Positions 10,952 to 22,844 of a stretch of 64,000 nt of DNA are shown in pieces. Location: positions 457,946,141 through 458,010,140 of the forward strand of contig JASDDO010000016.1 of the NCBI GenBank assembly GCA_030015575.1, in the 5' to 3' direction. Made by a program: the position numbers and the translations under genes. How positions within the stretch are numbered: position 1 is the first letter of the stretch; the number at the start of each line of letters is the position of its first letter. The notes below the pieces were generated by a model. It was given only the letters and a program-made list of their open reading frames with translations, did no database searches and was not told the DNA's origin. Source of the DNA: Agapanthus africanus (taxonomy: Eukaryota > Streptophyta > Magnoliopsida > Asparagales > Amaryllidaceae).

Positions 10952-11696
10952 TGTTCCCCTCCGATGGACGGCGCACAGGACCGCGATGTCCTGACGCTGA
11001 GATTCGGGGTAGATGCTATATGGTTTTATCCGTCTACCTCTCCGAAGATACCAAGTTGATTTATGGCACCGTGTATCGGAGGTTTAGACGGATGCGGCCG
11101 ATGTAGCAGACTTCGTCAGATTCCCCCTCGCTGGAGGGGTTTTTGATTGTGGGGACGCTCTTCCCTGCAGGCGCAAGCCCCTGCAGTTAATTACGCTACC
11201 GCGCGCGGTAGCCACTTTCTCCTTCTCCAGAATTTCACTTCGTGTCGTGTGTGTTTGTTTTATTTGTGGTTGCCCGTGGATTGTATACGGAGACTGAGTA
11301 ATGTCGTCGCCCGTAGGACGTGGATTAGTCCAAATCCGTATTTAATTAGATTTGGGTTTGGTGTTTTTAGTTTAAGGATGCATTAGTCGCGTTGCGGCTA
11401 AGATCAACTTAAACGTTCGTTAAGGATACGTTAGTCTGATTTAAGACTAAGATCAACTTAACGTGGCGATCCATTTAATATATGGCCGTTGGGACTCGTC
11501 GCCTCTTTAGCATCGTTGAAGGATTACAACGATAGGTGTCAGAAGAGTTCGGAGATGTACCCTCAAACCGAAGTTGATTTAGGGTTTTATAGTCCATTTG
11601 AATGTTTAAGGATACGTTAGCCGTATTTGGGGCTAAGATCAACTTAAACGGGACCGTTTAGATCCGGCAAAAGAGCATTTGGAGGCTCTATTGTTC

Positions 11697-11852
11697 CAGT
11701 TTAGGGACGTAATGGTCTATTTTCCAGTTTAGGGACGTGGTGGTCCATCGCCAGTTTAGGGACGTGGTGGTCCAATATTAGTTTAGGGACGTTTCGGTCC
11801 GATATTAGTTTAGGGACGTCTCGGTCCACGAGTTTAAGGACCCCGCAGTCCA
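11697..11852. repeat. 30-bp minisatellite in LTR 2, about 5 units
   Basis: Same unit as LTR 1, with fewer copies. Confidence 0.9.
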
Positions 11853-12920
11853 TATCCATGTGTGGTCGTTGGGACCTGTCGCCTCTCTGACGTCGTTGAA
11901 GGATTACAACGAGAAGTGTCAGAGGAGTTCAGAGATATACCCTCGAACCGGAAGTAAATTGATTTAAGAGAGCAATCTTGCTCAGTCAATTTAATTTAAG
12001 GACTTACGGCCAGAATTGGGCTAAGTCTAGTTGAAAATGTTCAACATTTTATTTATTTTTAGTCTATTAGACCTGTGCTAGGGCTTTGCCCACACTTAAA
12101 TAATGCATTGCATTACTTCTATTTATTTTTGTTTGGGCTCTGCCCATAAAAGATGCAGAGCATCAATTTATTTTGGGCTCTGTAAGGCATCTGCATAGCA
12201 TTTTATTATTTTGTTTGGGCTTTGCCCATTTATAAATGATGCAGAGCATCAATTTAATTAGGCCTGTTTGGTCTTTTAATTGGGCCTGGCCCTTCAGTAA
12301 AAGAAATGCATTGCATTTGTCAGGCGCTTTGCGCCAATTACTGAGCGCAAGCGCTTGTGGTGAGGACACGTGTCATGCTCTGGTGAGCGCAAGCGCAACA
12401 GCGCAGTGCGCTGCCCTAGGGCGCTGCGCTGTTGCGCTGCTGACACGTGGCGCGCTCTGGTGAGTTGCGCCAATTCCAGAGAGCAAAGAGCTATTTCAAG
12501 AGCGCGTAGCGCAAGTGGTTCTATAGCTGACACGTGGCGCTCTCTTAAGAGCGCAACAACACAGTTTGGAAGTGCAGAGCACTAAGAATCTTTTAGATTC
12601 AAGAACAAAAGTGCAAAGCACTATTTGATCTCTTGATCTAATTTAGATCAAAGGAAAAGATAAGTTTTTTTTCCTTATCTTAAAGAACCAAAGGTTCATT
12701 AAAAAGTACAAAGCACTATTTTTATTTTTATTTATACATTTTATTTAGTTATGTTTAAAGATCAATGATCTTGTTTTTAGATCACTGATCTGTTCATAAG
12801 AGAATTTTCTCTTCTTTCAAAGGTTCTTACCTTTTTTGTTCTTGAGGAGTTCTACAGAATCCTCTTTCTCTCTCTTTTTTTTTAGAAAATGTTCCTCCCT
12901 CTTAATTGAGGTCTGGGGTC

Positions 12921-12929
12921 CTTTTTATA
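12921..12929 (-). promoter_or_regulatory. TATA box, chain LTR 2
   Basis: Same TATAAAAAG context as LTR 1. Confidence 0.7.
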
Positions 12930-13107
12930 GTGCCCATAAATTAGTTAAGTTTGTTAAAGAGATCTTTCTCTGAGTGATTTGGGGAATTTTCCCCACCGTT
13001 GGATCTTTGATCCAAGGGTTTCTGTTTTGCAGAAGAAAATCTTCTTGTTTTAACAAGAACAGAAAAGATTTCTTGAAATTTTAATTCTGTTTGGCGCAGA
13101 TGCCCCA

Positions 13108-13215
13108 GCGCGTGACACGTGTCGCGCAGCGCATCTGCGCTGACACGTGTCGCGCAGCGCAAAGCGCAGCGCAACTGCGCAAGTGCATCTATGCTGACAC
13201 GCGTCGCGCAGCGCA
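13108..13215. promoter_or_regulatory. CACGTGTC array, LTR 2
   Basis: G-box units with GCGCAGCGCA spacers upstream of the LTR 2 TATA box; intermediate copy number. Confidence 0.6.
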
Positions 13216-13482
13216 GTGCTTGCGTAGCTGAAGCGTTGCTTCATTTAATTTTTCTTTAAATAGAGCTTTGCTCTGATTGGGTGTGCTGCCTTGGGCGCTG
13301 CACTGATGCATCTGCGCCAGACACGTGGCGTGTTGCGCAGCGCAAATAATCTGAAGCGTTGCTTCATTTATTAAATTTTTAAATTTTCAAAGCAGAGCTT
13401 TGCTCTGATTGGAGGAAGATGAAGCGTTACTTTATCTCCCGCCTCGAAATTTGAACAGAGCTTTGTCTGATTGGGGTAAACA

Positions 13483-13525
13483 AATGCTCCGCCACCGTTG
13501 CGCTCACGCCGGGCGTGCCAGAATC
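13483..13525 (-). mobile_element. 43-bp internal domain 2
   Basis: Identical in sequence to internal domain 1. Confidence 0.85.
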
Positions 13526-14268
13526 TGTTCCCCTCCGATGGACGGCGCACAGGACCGCGATGTCCTGACGCTGAGATTCGGGGCAGATGCTATATGGTTT
13601 TATCCGTCTACCTCTCCGAAGATGCCAAGTTGATTTATGGCACCGTGTTTCGGAGGTTTAGACGGATGCGGCCGATGTAGCAGACTTCGTCAGATTCCCC
13701 CTCGCCAGAGGGGTTTTTGATTGTGGGGACGCTCTTCCCTGCAGGCGCAAGCCCCTGCAGTTAATTACGCTACCGCGCGCGGTAGCCACTTTCTCCTTCT
13801 CCAGAATTTCACTTCGTGTCGTGTGTGTTTGTTTTGTTTGTGGTTGCCCGTGGATTGTATACGGAGACTGAGTAATGCCGTCGCCCGTAGGACGTGGATT
13901 AGTCCAAATCCGTATTTAATTAGATTTGGGTTTGGTGTTTTTAGTTTAAAGATGCATTAGTCGCGTTGCGGCTAAGATCAACTTAAACGTTCGTTAAAGA
14001 TACGTTAGTCTGATTTAAGACTAAGATCAACTTAACGTGGCGATCCATTTAATATATGGCCATTGGGACTCGTCGCCTCTCTGGCATCGTTGAAGGATTA
14101 CAACGATAGGTGTCAGAGGAGTTCGGAGATGTACCCTCAAACCGAAGTTGATTTAGGGTTTTATAGTCCATTTGAATGTTTAAGGATACGTTAGCCGTGT
14201 TTGGGGCTAAGATCAACTTAAACGGGACCGTTTAGATCCGGCAAAAGAGCATTTGGAGGTCTATTGTT

Positions 14269-14560
14269 CCAGTTTAGGGACGTAATGGTCCATTTTCCAG
14301 TTTAGGGACGTGGTGGTCCATCGCCAGTTTAGGGACGTGGTGGTCCAATATTAGTTTAGAGACGTTTCGGTCCGATATTAGTTTAGGGACGTTTCGGTCC
14401 GATATTAGTTTAGGGACGTCTCGGTCCGATATTAGTTTAAGGACGTTTCGGTCCGATATTAGTTTAGGGACGTCTCGGTCCGATATTAGTTTAAGGACGT
14501 TTCGGTCCAATATTAGTTTAAGGACGTTTCGGTCCACGAGTTTAAGGACCCCGCAGTCCA
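14269..14560. repeat. 30-bp minisatellite in LTR 3, about 10 units
   Basis: Alternating GACGTTTCGG and GACGTCTCGG units, consistent with expansion of a two-unit block. Frame stays open through 97 codons on the minus strand. Confidence 0.9.
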
Positions 14561-15605
14561 TATCCATGTGTGGTCGTTGGGACCCGTCGCCTCTCTGACG
14601 TCGTTGAAGGATTACAACGAGAAGTGTCAGAGGAGTTCGGAGATGTACCCTCGAACCGGAAGTAAATTGATTTAAGGGAGCAATCTTTCTCAGTCAATTT
14701 AATTTAAGGACTTACGGCCAGAATTGGGCTAAGTCCAGTTGAAAATATTCAACATTTTATTTATTTTTAGTCTATTAGACCTGTGCTAGGGCTTTGCCCA
14801 CACTTAAATAATGCATTGCATTACTTCTATTTATTTTTGTTTGGGCTCTGCCCATAAAAGATGCAGAGCATCAATTTATTTTGGGCTCTGCATAGCATTT
14901 TATTATTTTGTTTGGGCTTTGCCCATTTATAAATGATGCAGAGCATCAATTTAATTAGGCATGTTTGGTCTTTTAATTGGGCATGGCCCTTCAGTAAAAG
15001 AAATGCATTGCATTTGTCAGGCGCTTTGCGCCAATTACTGAGCGCAAGCGCTTGTGGTGAGGACACGTGTCATGCTCTGGTGAGCGCAAGCGCAACAGCG
15101 CAGTGCGCTGCGCTGTTACGCTGCTGACACGTGGCGCGCTCTGGTGAGTTGCGCCAATTCCAGAGAGCAAAGCTCTATTTCAAGAGCGCGTAGCGCAAGT
15201 GGTTCTATAACTGACACGTGGCGCTCTCTTAAGAGCGCAACAGCGCAGTTTGGAAATGGAGAGCACTAAGAATCTTTTAGATTGAAGAACAGAAGTGCAA
15301 AGCACTATTTGATCTCTTGATCTAATTTAGATCAAAGGAAAAGATAAGTTTTTTTTCCTTATCTTAAAGAACCAAAGGTTCATGAAAAAGTGCAAAGCAC
15401 TATTTTTATTTTTATTTATTCATTTTATTTAGTTATGTTTAAAGATCAATGATCTTGTTTTTAGATCACTGATCTGTTCATAAGAGAATTTTCTCTTCTT
15501 TCAAAGGTTCTTACCTTTTTTGTTCTTGAGGAGTTCTTCAGAATCCTCTTTCTCTCTCTCTTTTTTTTAGAAAATGTTTCTCCCTCTTAATTGAGGTCTG
15601 GGGTC

Positions 15606-15614
15606 CTTTTTATA
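15606..15614 (-). promoter_or_regulatory. TATA box, chain LTR 3
   Basis: Same TATAAAAAG context. Confidence 0.7.
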
Positions 15615-15793
15615 GTGCCCATAAATTAGTTAAGTTTGTTAAAGAGATCTTTCTTTGAGTGATTTGGGGAATTTTCCCCACCGTTGGATCTTTGATCCAA
15701 GGGCTTCTGCTTTGCAGAAGAAAATCTTCTTGTTTTAACAAGAACAGAAAAGATTTCTTGAAATTTTAATTCTGTTTGGCGCAGATGCCCCAG

Positions 15794-15990
15794 CGCGTGA
15801 CACGTGTCGCGCAGCACAACTGCGCTGACACGTGTCGCGCAGCGCAATGCGCAGCGCCACTGCGCTAGCGCATCTGCGCTGACACGTGTCGCGCAGCGCA
15901 AAGCGCAGCGCCACTGCGCTGACACGTGTCGTGCAGCGCACAGCGCAGCGCAACTGCGCAAGTGCATCTGCACTGACACGCGTCGCGCAG
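15794..15990. promoter_or_regulatory. Expanded CACGTGTC array, LTR 3
   Basis: Several more G-box / GCGCAGCGCA units than LTRs 1-2. It produces overlapping Cys/Ala/Arg-rich frames on both strands that I do not regard as genes. Confidence 0.6.
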
Positions 15991-16262
15991 CGCAGTGCTT
16001 GCGTAGCTGAAGCGTTCCTTCATTTAATTTTTCTTTAAATAGAGCTTTGCTCTGATTGGGTGTTCTGCCTTGGGCGCTGCGCTGATGCATCTGCACCTGA
16101 CACGTGGCGTGTTGCGCAGCGCAAATAATCTGAAGCGTTGCTTCATTTATTAAATTTTTAAATTTTCAAAGCAGAGCTTTGCTCTGATTGGGGGAAGATG
16201 AAGCGTTGCTTTATCTCCCGCCTCGAAATTTGAACAGAGCTTTGCTCTGATTGGGGTAAACA

Positions 16263-16305
16263 AATGCTCCGCCACTGTTGCGCTCACGCCGGGCGTGCCA
16301 GAATC
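16263..16305 (-). mobile_element. 43-bp internal domain 3
   Basis: Same as the other two except for one C-to-T change on the plus strand (GCCACTG for GCCACCG). Confidence 0.85.
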
Positions 16306-17050
16306 TGTTCCCCTCCGATGGACGGCGCACAGGACCGCGATGTCCTGACGCTGAGATTCGGGGCAGATGCTATATGGTTTTATCCGTCTACCTCTCCGAA
16401 GATGCCAAGTTGATTTATGGCACCATGTATCGGAGGTTTAGACGGATGCGGCCGATGTAGCAGACTTCGTCAGATTCCCCTTCGCTAGAGGGGGTTTTGA
16501 TTATGGGGACGCTCTTCCCTGCAGGCGCAAGCCCCTGCAGTTAATTACGCTACCGCGCGCGGTAGCCACTTTCTCCTTCTCCAGAATTTCACTTCGTGTC
16601 GTGTGTGTTTGTTTTGTTTGTGGTTGCCCGTGGATTGTATACAGAGACTGAGTAATGCCGTCGCCCGTAGGACGTGGATTAGTCCAAATCCGTATTTAAT
16701 TAGATTTGGGTTTGGTGTTTTTAGTTTAAGGATGCATTAGTCGCATTGCGGCTAAGATCAACTTAAACGTTCGTTAAGGATACGTTAGTCTGATTTAAGA
16801 CTAAGATCAACTTAACGTGGCGATCCATTTAATATATGGCCGTTGGGACTCGTCGCCTCTCTGGCATCGTTGAAGGATTACAACGATAGGTGTCGGAGGA
16901 GTTCGGAGATGTACCCTCAAACCGAAGTTGATTTAGGGTTTTATAGTCCATTTGAATGTTTAAGGATACGTTAGCCGTGTTTGGGGCTAAGATCAACTTA
17001 AACGGGACCATTTAGATCCGGCAAAAGAGCATTTGGAGGCTCTATTGTTC

Positions 17051-17260
17051 CAGTTTAGGGACGTAATGGTCCATTTTCCAATTTAGGGACGTGGTGGTCC
17101 ATCGCCAGTTTAGGGACGTGGTGGTCCAATATTAGTTTAGGGACGTTTCGGTCCGATATTAGTTTAGGGACGTCTCGGTCCGATATTAGTTTAAGGACGT
17201 TTCGGTCCAATATTAGTTTAAGGACGTTTCGGTCCACGAGTTTAAGGACCCCGCAGTCCA
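17051..17260. repeat. 30-bp minisatellite in LTR 4, about 7 units
   Basis: Same unit, unit order differs from LTR 3. Confidence 0.9.
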
Positions 17261-18327
17261 TATCCATGTGTGGTTGTTGGGACCCGTCGCCTCTCTGACG
17301 TCGTTGAAGGATTACAACGAGAAGTGTCAGAGGAGTTCGGAGATGTACCCTCGAACCGGAAGTAAATTGATTTAAGAGAGCAATCTTGCTCAGTCAATTT
17401 AATTTAAGGACTTACGGCCAGAATTGGGCTAAGTCCAGTTGAAAATGTTCAACATTTTATTTATTTTTAGTCTATTAGACCTGTGCTAGGGCTTTGCCCA
17501 CACTTAAATAATGCATTGCATTACTTCTATTTTTTTTTGTTTGGGCTCTGCCCATAAAAGATGCAGAGCATCAATTTATTTTGGCCTCTGCAAGGCATCT
17601 GCATAGCATTTTATTATTTTGTTTGGGCTTTGCCCATTTATAAATGATGCAGAGCATCAATTTAATTAGGCCTGTTTGGTCTTTTAATTGGGCCTGGCCC
17701 TTCAGTAAAAGAAATGCATTGCATTTGTCAGGCGCTTTGCGCCAATTACTGAGCGCAAGCGCTTGTGGTGAGGACACGTGTCATGCTCTGGTGAGCGCAA
17801 GCGCAACAGCGCAGTGCGCTGCGCTGTTGCGCTGCGCTGTTGCGCTGCTGACACGTGGCTCGCTCTGGTGAGTTGCGCCAATTCCAGAGAGCAAAACTCT
17901 ATTTCAAGAGCGCGTAGCGCAAGTGGTTCTATAGCTGACACGTGGCGCTCTCTTAAGAGCGCAACAGCGCAGTTTGGAAGTGCAGAGCACTAAGAATCTT
18001 TTAGATTCAAGAACAGAAGTGCAAAGCACTATTTGATCTCTTGATCTAATTTAGATCAAAGGAAAAGATAAGTTTTTTTTTCCTTATCTTAAAGAACCAA
18101 TGGTTCATGAAAAAGTGCAAAGCACTATTTTTATTTTTATTTATTCATTTTATTTAGTTATGTTTAAAGATCAATGATCTTGTTTTTAGATCACTGATCT
18201 GTTCATAAGAGAATTTTCTTTTCTTTCAAAGGTTCTTACCTTTTTTGTTCTTGAGGAGTTCTTCAGAATCCTCTTTCTCTCTTTTTTTTTAGAAAATGTT
18301 CATCCCTCTTAATTGAGGTCTGGGGTC

Positions 18328-18336
18328 CTTTTTATA
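18328..18336 (-). promoter_or_regulatory. TATA box, chain LTR 4
   Basis: Same TATAAAAAG context. Confidence 0.7.
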
Positions 18337-18517
18337 GTGCCCATAAATTAGTTAAGTTTGTTAAAGAGATTTTTCTCTGAGTGATTTGGGGAATTTTCCC
18401 CACCGTTGGATCTTTGATCCAAGAGCTTCTGCTTTGCAGAAGAAAATCTTTTTGTTTTAAAAAGAACAGAAAAGATTTCTTGAAATTTTAATTCTGTTTG
18501 GCGCAGATGCCCCAGCG

Positions 18518-18715
18518 CGTAACACGTGTCGCGCAGCGCAACTGTGCTAGCGCAACTGCGCTGACACGTATCGCGCAGTGCAACTGCGCTGACACGTGTC
18601 GCGCAGCGCACAGCGCAGCGCAACTGCGCTAGCGCATCTGCGCTGACACGCGTCGCGCAGCGCACAGCGCAGCGCAACTGCGCAAGCGCATCTGCGCTGA
18701 CACGCGTCGCGCAGC
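18518..18715. promoter_or_regulatory. CACGTG array, LTR 4
   Basis: G-box units with GCGCAGCGCA spacers; several have decayed cores (ACACGTATC, ACACGCGTC). Confidence 0.6.
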
Positions 18716-18986
18716 GCAGCGCTTGCGTAGCTGAAGCGTTGCTTCATTTAATTTTTCTTTAAATAGAGCCTTGCTCTGATTGGGTGTGCTGCCTTGGGCG
18801 CTGCGCTGATGCATCTGCGCCTGACACGTGGCGTGTTGCGCACCGTAAATAATCTGAAGCGTTGCTTCATTTATTAAATTTTTAAATTTTCAAAGCAGAG
18901 CTTTGCTCTGATTGGGGGAAGATGAAGCGTTGCTTTATCTCCCGCCTCGAAATTTGAACAGAGCTTTGCTCTGATTGGGGTAAACA

Positions 18987-18991
18987 AGGTC
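18987..18991. repeat. TSD AGGTC, right copy
   Basis: Matches 8342-8346 exactly. Confidence 0.93.
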
Positions 18992-19071
18992 CTCCCTCAA
19001 TCATTGCAATCACGTGCCTGTTATCCAATAATTGACTCTGAGGGCACTATATCCAATGATCTCCCACTTGC
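18992..19071 (-). mobile_element. Copia D LTR start and polypurine tract
   Basis: Minus strand: CAAGTGGGAGAT (19071-19060) is a copia polypurine tract, then CATTGGATATAGTGCCC begins the 3' LTR, with the expected TG changed to CA. It is cut at 18992 by the four-LTR chain and resumes at 8346. Confidence 0.75.
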
Positions 19072-21885
19072 ACTCAAGGCTAATTATTGCGATGTCGCAT
19101 ACTCACAGCCCGTGTGATACCGAACACCCAACTCCTCTTCTAGTTAGTCTCACAAAGCTCGTTTGCGAAACTATTGCGTTCGAGAAATAGCCTCAGCTAG
19201 TGGATCCGCTCTGATGTATCTTTCTATGTCTCTCTATATCTCAAGTTCACGGAGAAAGCCATCTCCCGAAATGAGCAATACCTGTCTTAGAATATGTCTG
19301 GATATCTGATGGGACTTAGTTCATAAATGAACTCCAAATCCAAACTTCTTAGACTGTATCGTCAACTGAACTTAATTAGTATCCTGCGTCATGCCTCCCT
19401 CAGTGTCCACTTGGATCACCTGTCCAAAACACTGCCCCTCATCAGAGGGAAAACTATAACTCTGACAGTCACTCTGTCATCCAGGTCACCTTGGAAGCCT
19501 GGAATGATAACCGTCTTCTAAAAGAGGCTGTCGTTATCATATCCCTAGAACATTCACTTATGTTCTAAAACTGCTTCCGAATGTTTCTCCAGGATTGGAT
19601 TAATATCAACATATTGCATCTAATGCAAAAACAACATCTGGTGTGGTACTTGACATCTCATGATTGACTCAATTGCCTAAGCAAGTGATCTGCCAATCAT
19701 GCACTTCCCTCTCCCCTTTAGTCTGTAAGACACCTTTAGAGAGGGTGACTCCATCACCTGCAGGTATACTACCGTGCCAGAAGTCATCCATTCTAAAACG
19801 CCTGTAGAATGCTGTCTAAGTACCCAGATTGGAAAACTACCCAAATCTAGATCTAAAACCATAGATCTAGTAACCAGAATGTCTGATATTATATCTATAT
19901 CCTTATGTGGAGAAACCACTGTGTGACAACCGAAGCATAACCGATCGTAGTATAAGAATTTCACTTCCTACTCTGTGTATGTCATCCAAAATACCAGGAC
20001 ATCACACCCTACTACCTTCTTAACAGATCCATCCCATATTCTGATGAAGTCAAACGTATGACTGTCACATCAGAAATAGATGATCTATTTCCGTTATATC
20101 TGCTTTAGTCTATAAATAGACATAAACCACTTGTCCACTATACTTCCGCTGCTCCCACTGACTACGACAACCCTCTGGCAGAATAATATACACGTACACT
20201 TCTAAAGCTAGTTTAGAACGACGCTATATTCATCCTTCTGCCGGGTCTCACAGTCTGGAACAACAACAATGGAAAGTCTGGGTAAACAAGAACCTTTCTG
20301 TCACCGTCCTTGAGGCTACCGGAGTACCTCTCGGGTGCCTGAGGTTACCCATCATGTCTGCGGAGTGGCCAATGGAATGTCAAATTAGATTGAATGTTTA
20401 GGTTCTTATCAAATTTTCAGTAATCGTTTGCGGTTCTGGAATCACTTCCAGTTCTACCATACTCCCACTACTGTTTTATGAAAAAAATCCATTTCTTTTA
20501 AAACTGTGGCGAGTCAAGAGCAATATCACTATTGATCTTCCAGATGGTAGAGAGTCAACCCTCGTCATAGCCCGGGTCAACCCACAAACAGCCATTACAG
20601 AAACGTGCCTTGAGTTGTCCAGTGTCTGGTTTTAAGCATAAGCTGGACAACTCCCCGTACCTTAACAATGTCAAGATATGAACTGTTCTATATCCAATAC
20701 AGAAACAGAGGCACTAATTTAATTGAACCAGATTCAAATCATGCAGCTGTCTCCAGTGCATGTCAACTAAATGGAGAGAGGCCGATCGGCATTACTCAAC
20801 TTAGGAATGCTTCCAATTATAAGTAACATGAAAGAGAAGCAAGTTCTCTTAATCATTACTATCAACTGAATACCATACACAAGTATCTACATCTTCGATA
20901 ACCTTGAAGAATCCCGATACTTGCAACATCTGGTTCTCTACTTTACTCTTATACTTATAACTTCTCAAAACTCAGACATTGTGTTTCTACGAAACACTTG
21001 TCTAAAAACTAAAGAAGTCACAAGTAAACTGAATATAGTACGAGGACCATCCCCTCTGTCCTAATGGACACTGGTCAATATACAATCCTCTGTATAAGTC
21101 CTCTGAGTCTAATAACTCAAACCCTGTGCGTCGTAGGTTGAAAACTGTACTTATGGTTAAGAAAAATTACACCGCTGTTTAATGCTCCTTACCTAACCAT
21201 CCACTGATATAGGTAAATGTCATAGACATAATTTCAAAAAGGTATATCTCACTCTATAAAAATAGACGTACAGATATATCAATTTGAAAATGGTGCATAA
21301 CAACGGATATTCAAAACCAAATATTTGCCGTCCGGCAAACTACCCAGGCGATTTCCTCAAATATCACCAATTACAACGAATTCTGATATAATGAGGATGA
21401 TCACCTAATTCCCAATAACTTACTCCCACTCATCATCTGTAAAAACCATAAAGATGTGAGAATCATACCTGGTAAATATATACCCTGGAGCAAGGGCTAA
21501 TTGGGAAATCAGTTTTCTTTTAACAGTACACAGTGAAACTGAAACATTGAAATGTTTCGTAGGGGTATCCTGGTATTCCTAGTAATGCCTCTTCCATTAT
21601 CAGATTCACAACTGTAACCGTATATATCTTTGCCATCTCTCCAAATCCCTTTATATGTCTTTAGTCATTATCTTCTGTACACCCCTTTAGGCCAAATGGT
21701 TTTCTTCCTTTCCTACCGTTCAGCACCAGCCTATGGTTTGGAAGAAGACTATCCAATAAGCATAATGGGTGTACTGTCCTAATCTTAGGAATACTCGCAA
21801 TGCGAGAGAAGGGAAAGATAAAAGACACATGAATAAACCTTATTTCTATTTCTCCTGAACCAGAATCCATCCCCGAACTGGAACA
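19072..21885 (-). pseudogene. Decayed Ty1-copia pol (element D), integrase to RNase H
   Basis: The minus strand keeps recognisable copia pieces in shifting frames: SHQISRHILR and ADPLAEA near 19160-19310 (RNase H end), ALETAA near 20750 (integrase C-terminal region, as in C1), and an integrase-core-like KHKSE...EVEN equivalent near 20970-21000. Stops and frame slips are dense throughout. It sits upstream of the D polypurine tract and 3' LTR as expected. The 5' LTR is missing: sequence changes to LTR B tail near 21885, suggesting one deletion removed D's 5' end and B's middle. Reverse transcriptase motifs could not be read with confidence. Confidence 0.65.
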
Positions 21886-22287
21886 AGTTCATACTCATGC
21901 CTGCATGACTCGTTACCCCCTGATTATATTATTATTGATGTTATGACGCACTAACGTCTGGGTTTTGCATGGCCCAGATACTCTACCTTTGTCGCAGACT
22001 GATCAGGAGTACTGCCGCTGTTAAGCCGAGCAGTGAGGATCCTGTTAGTATCCAGTTTTACTTTCTAGGTGTTTTATTTATTGGATCTTTTGCTTCCGCA
22101 TATTATATTATTTCTTGACTCGTTTATTCTGCCTCATGGACATGTACTAGATAGTTTATTTACTTTCCTGTTCTTGATATCTCTACAGCCGTAATGTGAC
22201 TGTGGATGGATTTTTCCTATTCACAGGTAGCATGGTTGGCTCTGTCACGTGCCTATCTTAGCGCACTCTGGGAAGCGGGGCATGACA
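21886..22287 (+). mobile_element. LTR B, 3' tail
   Basis: Aligns with 3830-4282 of LTR A (for example TTATGACGCACT and TCTGGGTTTTGCATGGCCC). Ends GCATGACA before TSD TCAGC. The left boundary is approximate. Confidence 0.8.
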
Positions 22288-22844
22288 TCAGCAATACTCA
22301 TCATATAGCGCACCATATCTAATAGGGTGCGATTTTTCTACTCTGATACACCGTTGTGCTGTGGTGTATACGGAGGAGTAAGCTGAGAAAGAATCTCATT
22401 CTCTTTTAAATAATCCAGGAACTCCGTGCTCAAGTATTCTCCTCCCCGATCAAATCGAAGAATTTTAATACTTCTACCCGTTTGGTTCTCTACTTCGCAC
22501 TTATATTCGTTGAATTTCTTAAAAACTTCAGATTTGTGTTTCAACAAGAACACATATCTGAACGTTGAGAGATCATCGGTGAATGTAATAAAGTACGAGA
22601 AACCATTCCTGGTATGTGTAGACATAGGACCGCATACATCACTATGTATCAGTCCTAAGAATCCAGTAGCTCTTTCTCCGTGTCCAGTAAACGGAGTTTT
22701 GATCATCTTGCCTTTGAGACATGACTGGCAAGTTTCACATGATGTAAATTCGAACGAATTAAAATATCCATATTTATGTAACTTAGCTAGTCGTGTCGTA
22801 TTGATATGACCTAGTCTACAATGCCACAAGAAGGCTTCATTCAT
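22288..22844 (-). pseudogene. Ty1-copia integrase core (C1 body)
   Basis: A 168-codon open stretch (22844 to 22341) holds the zinc-binding HHCC region (WHCRLGHINTTRL ... CETCQSCLKGK), then the catalytic triad D69 (SDVCGP), D132 (FDRGGEY) and E168 (QHNGVSE). The 35-residue spacing between D132 and E168 is the DD35E arrangement. Immediately after GVSE a TAG replaces the expected Arg, and the frame continues as KNRTLLDMVRYMMSIA up to 22288, where element B interrupts it. Function would be cDNA integration; this copy is dead because of the stop, insertion B and truncation by A. Confidence 0.92.

Larger units (their letters stand above)
10952..13482 (-). mobile_element. Chain LTR 2
   Basis: 2531-bp copy with the same module order. 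It has the shortest 30-bp minisatellite (11697-11852, about 5 units) and an extra short GC-rich block (TGCGCTGCCCTAGGGCGCTG) near 12407-12430. Confidence 0.9.
13526..16262 (-). mobile_element. Chain LTR 3
   Basis: 2737 bp, the longest copy; the extra length comes from the 30-bp minisatellite (14269-14560, about 10 units) and the expanded CACGTG array (15794-15990). Confidence 0.9.
8347..18986 (-). mobile_element. Four-LTR chain: LTR-43bp-LTR-43bp-LTR-43bp-LTR
   Basis: Four near-identical copies of a 2.5-2.7 kb sequence lie in the same orientation, each starting TGTTCCCC and ending ATAAACA/GTAAACA on the plus strand. They are separated by three 43-bp linkers. On the minus strand each junction reads LTR end ...GGGGAACA, then GATTCTGGCACGCCCGG (a primer site shared with element 33025-39952), then a purine-rich GGTGGCGGAGCATT, then the next LTR start TGTTTACCCC. 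The linker is thus a complete but minimal internal domain. The whole 10.6 kb is bounded by one perfect 5-bp TSD, AGGTC, inside the copia D LTR. There is no gag, protease, RT or integrase. A full-length relative of its LTR end is at about 53270-54897 in opposite orientation. Confidence 0.9.
16306..18986 (-). mobile_element. Chain LTR 4
   Basis: 2681 bp; same modules, about 7 minisatellite units (17051-17260) and an expanded CACGTG array (18518-18715). Ends GTAAACA directly before the AGGTC duplication. Confidence 0.9.
4617..22287 (+). mobile_element. Element B: solo-type long Ty3 LTR with nested insertions (whole span)
   Basis: It begins TGTAACAACCTAG at 4617 and ends GAAGCGGGGCATGACA at 22287, flanked by the perfect TSD TCAGC. 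Only one LTR equivalent is present: the 5' part (4617-6299) and 3' tail (21886-22287) together match LTR A, which also has 2.4 kb of middle sequence missing here. No gag-pol, primer site or second LTR of this family is seen, so it reads as a solo LTR that later received copia D and then lost part of both. Confidence 0.8.

Noticed and set aside
15626..16096. 156-codon Cys/Ala/Arg-rich ORF in LTR 3
   Set aside because: Produced by the CACGTG/GCGCAGCGCA array; length varies with unit number and frames on both strands are open.
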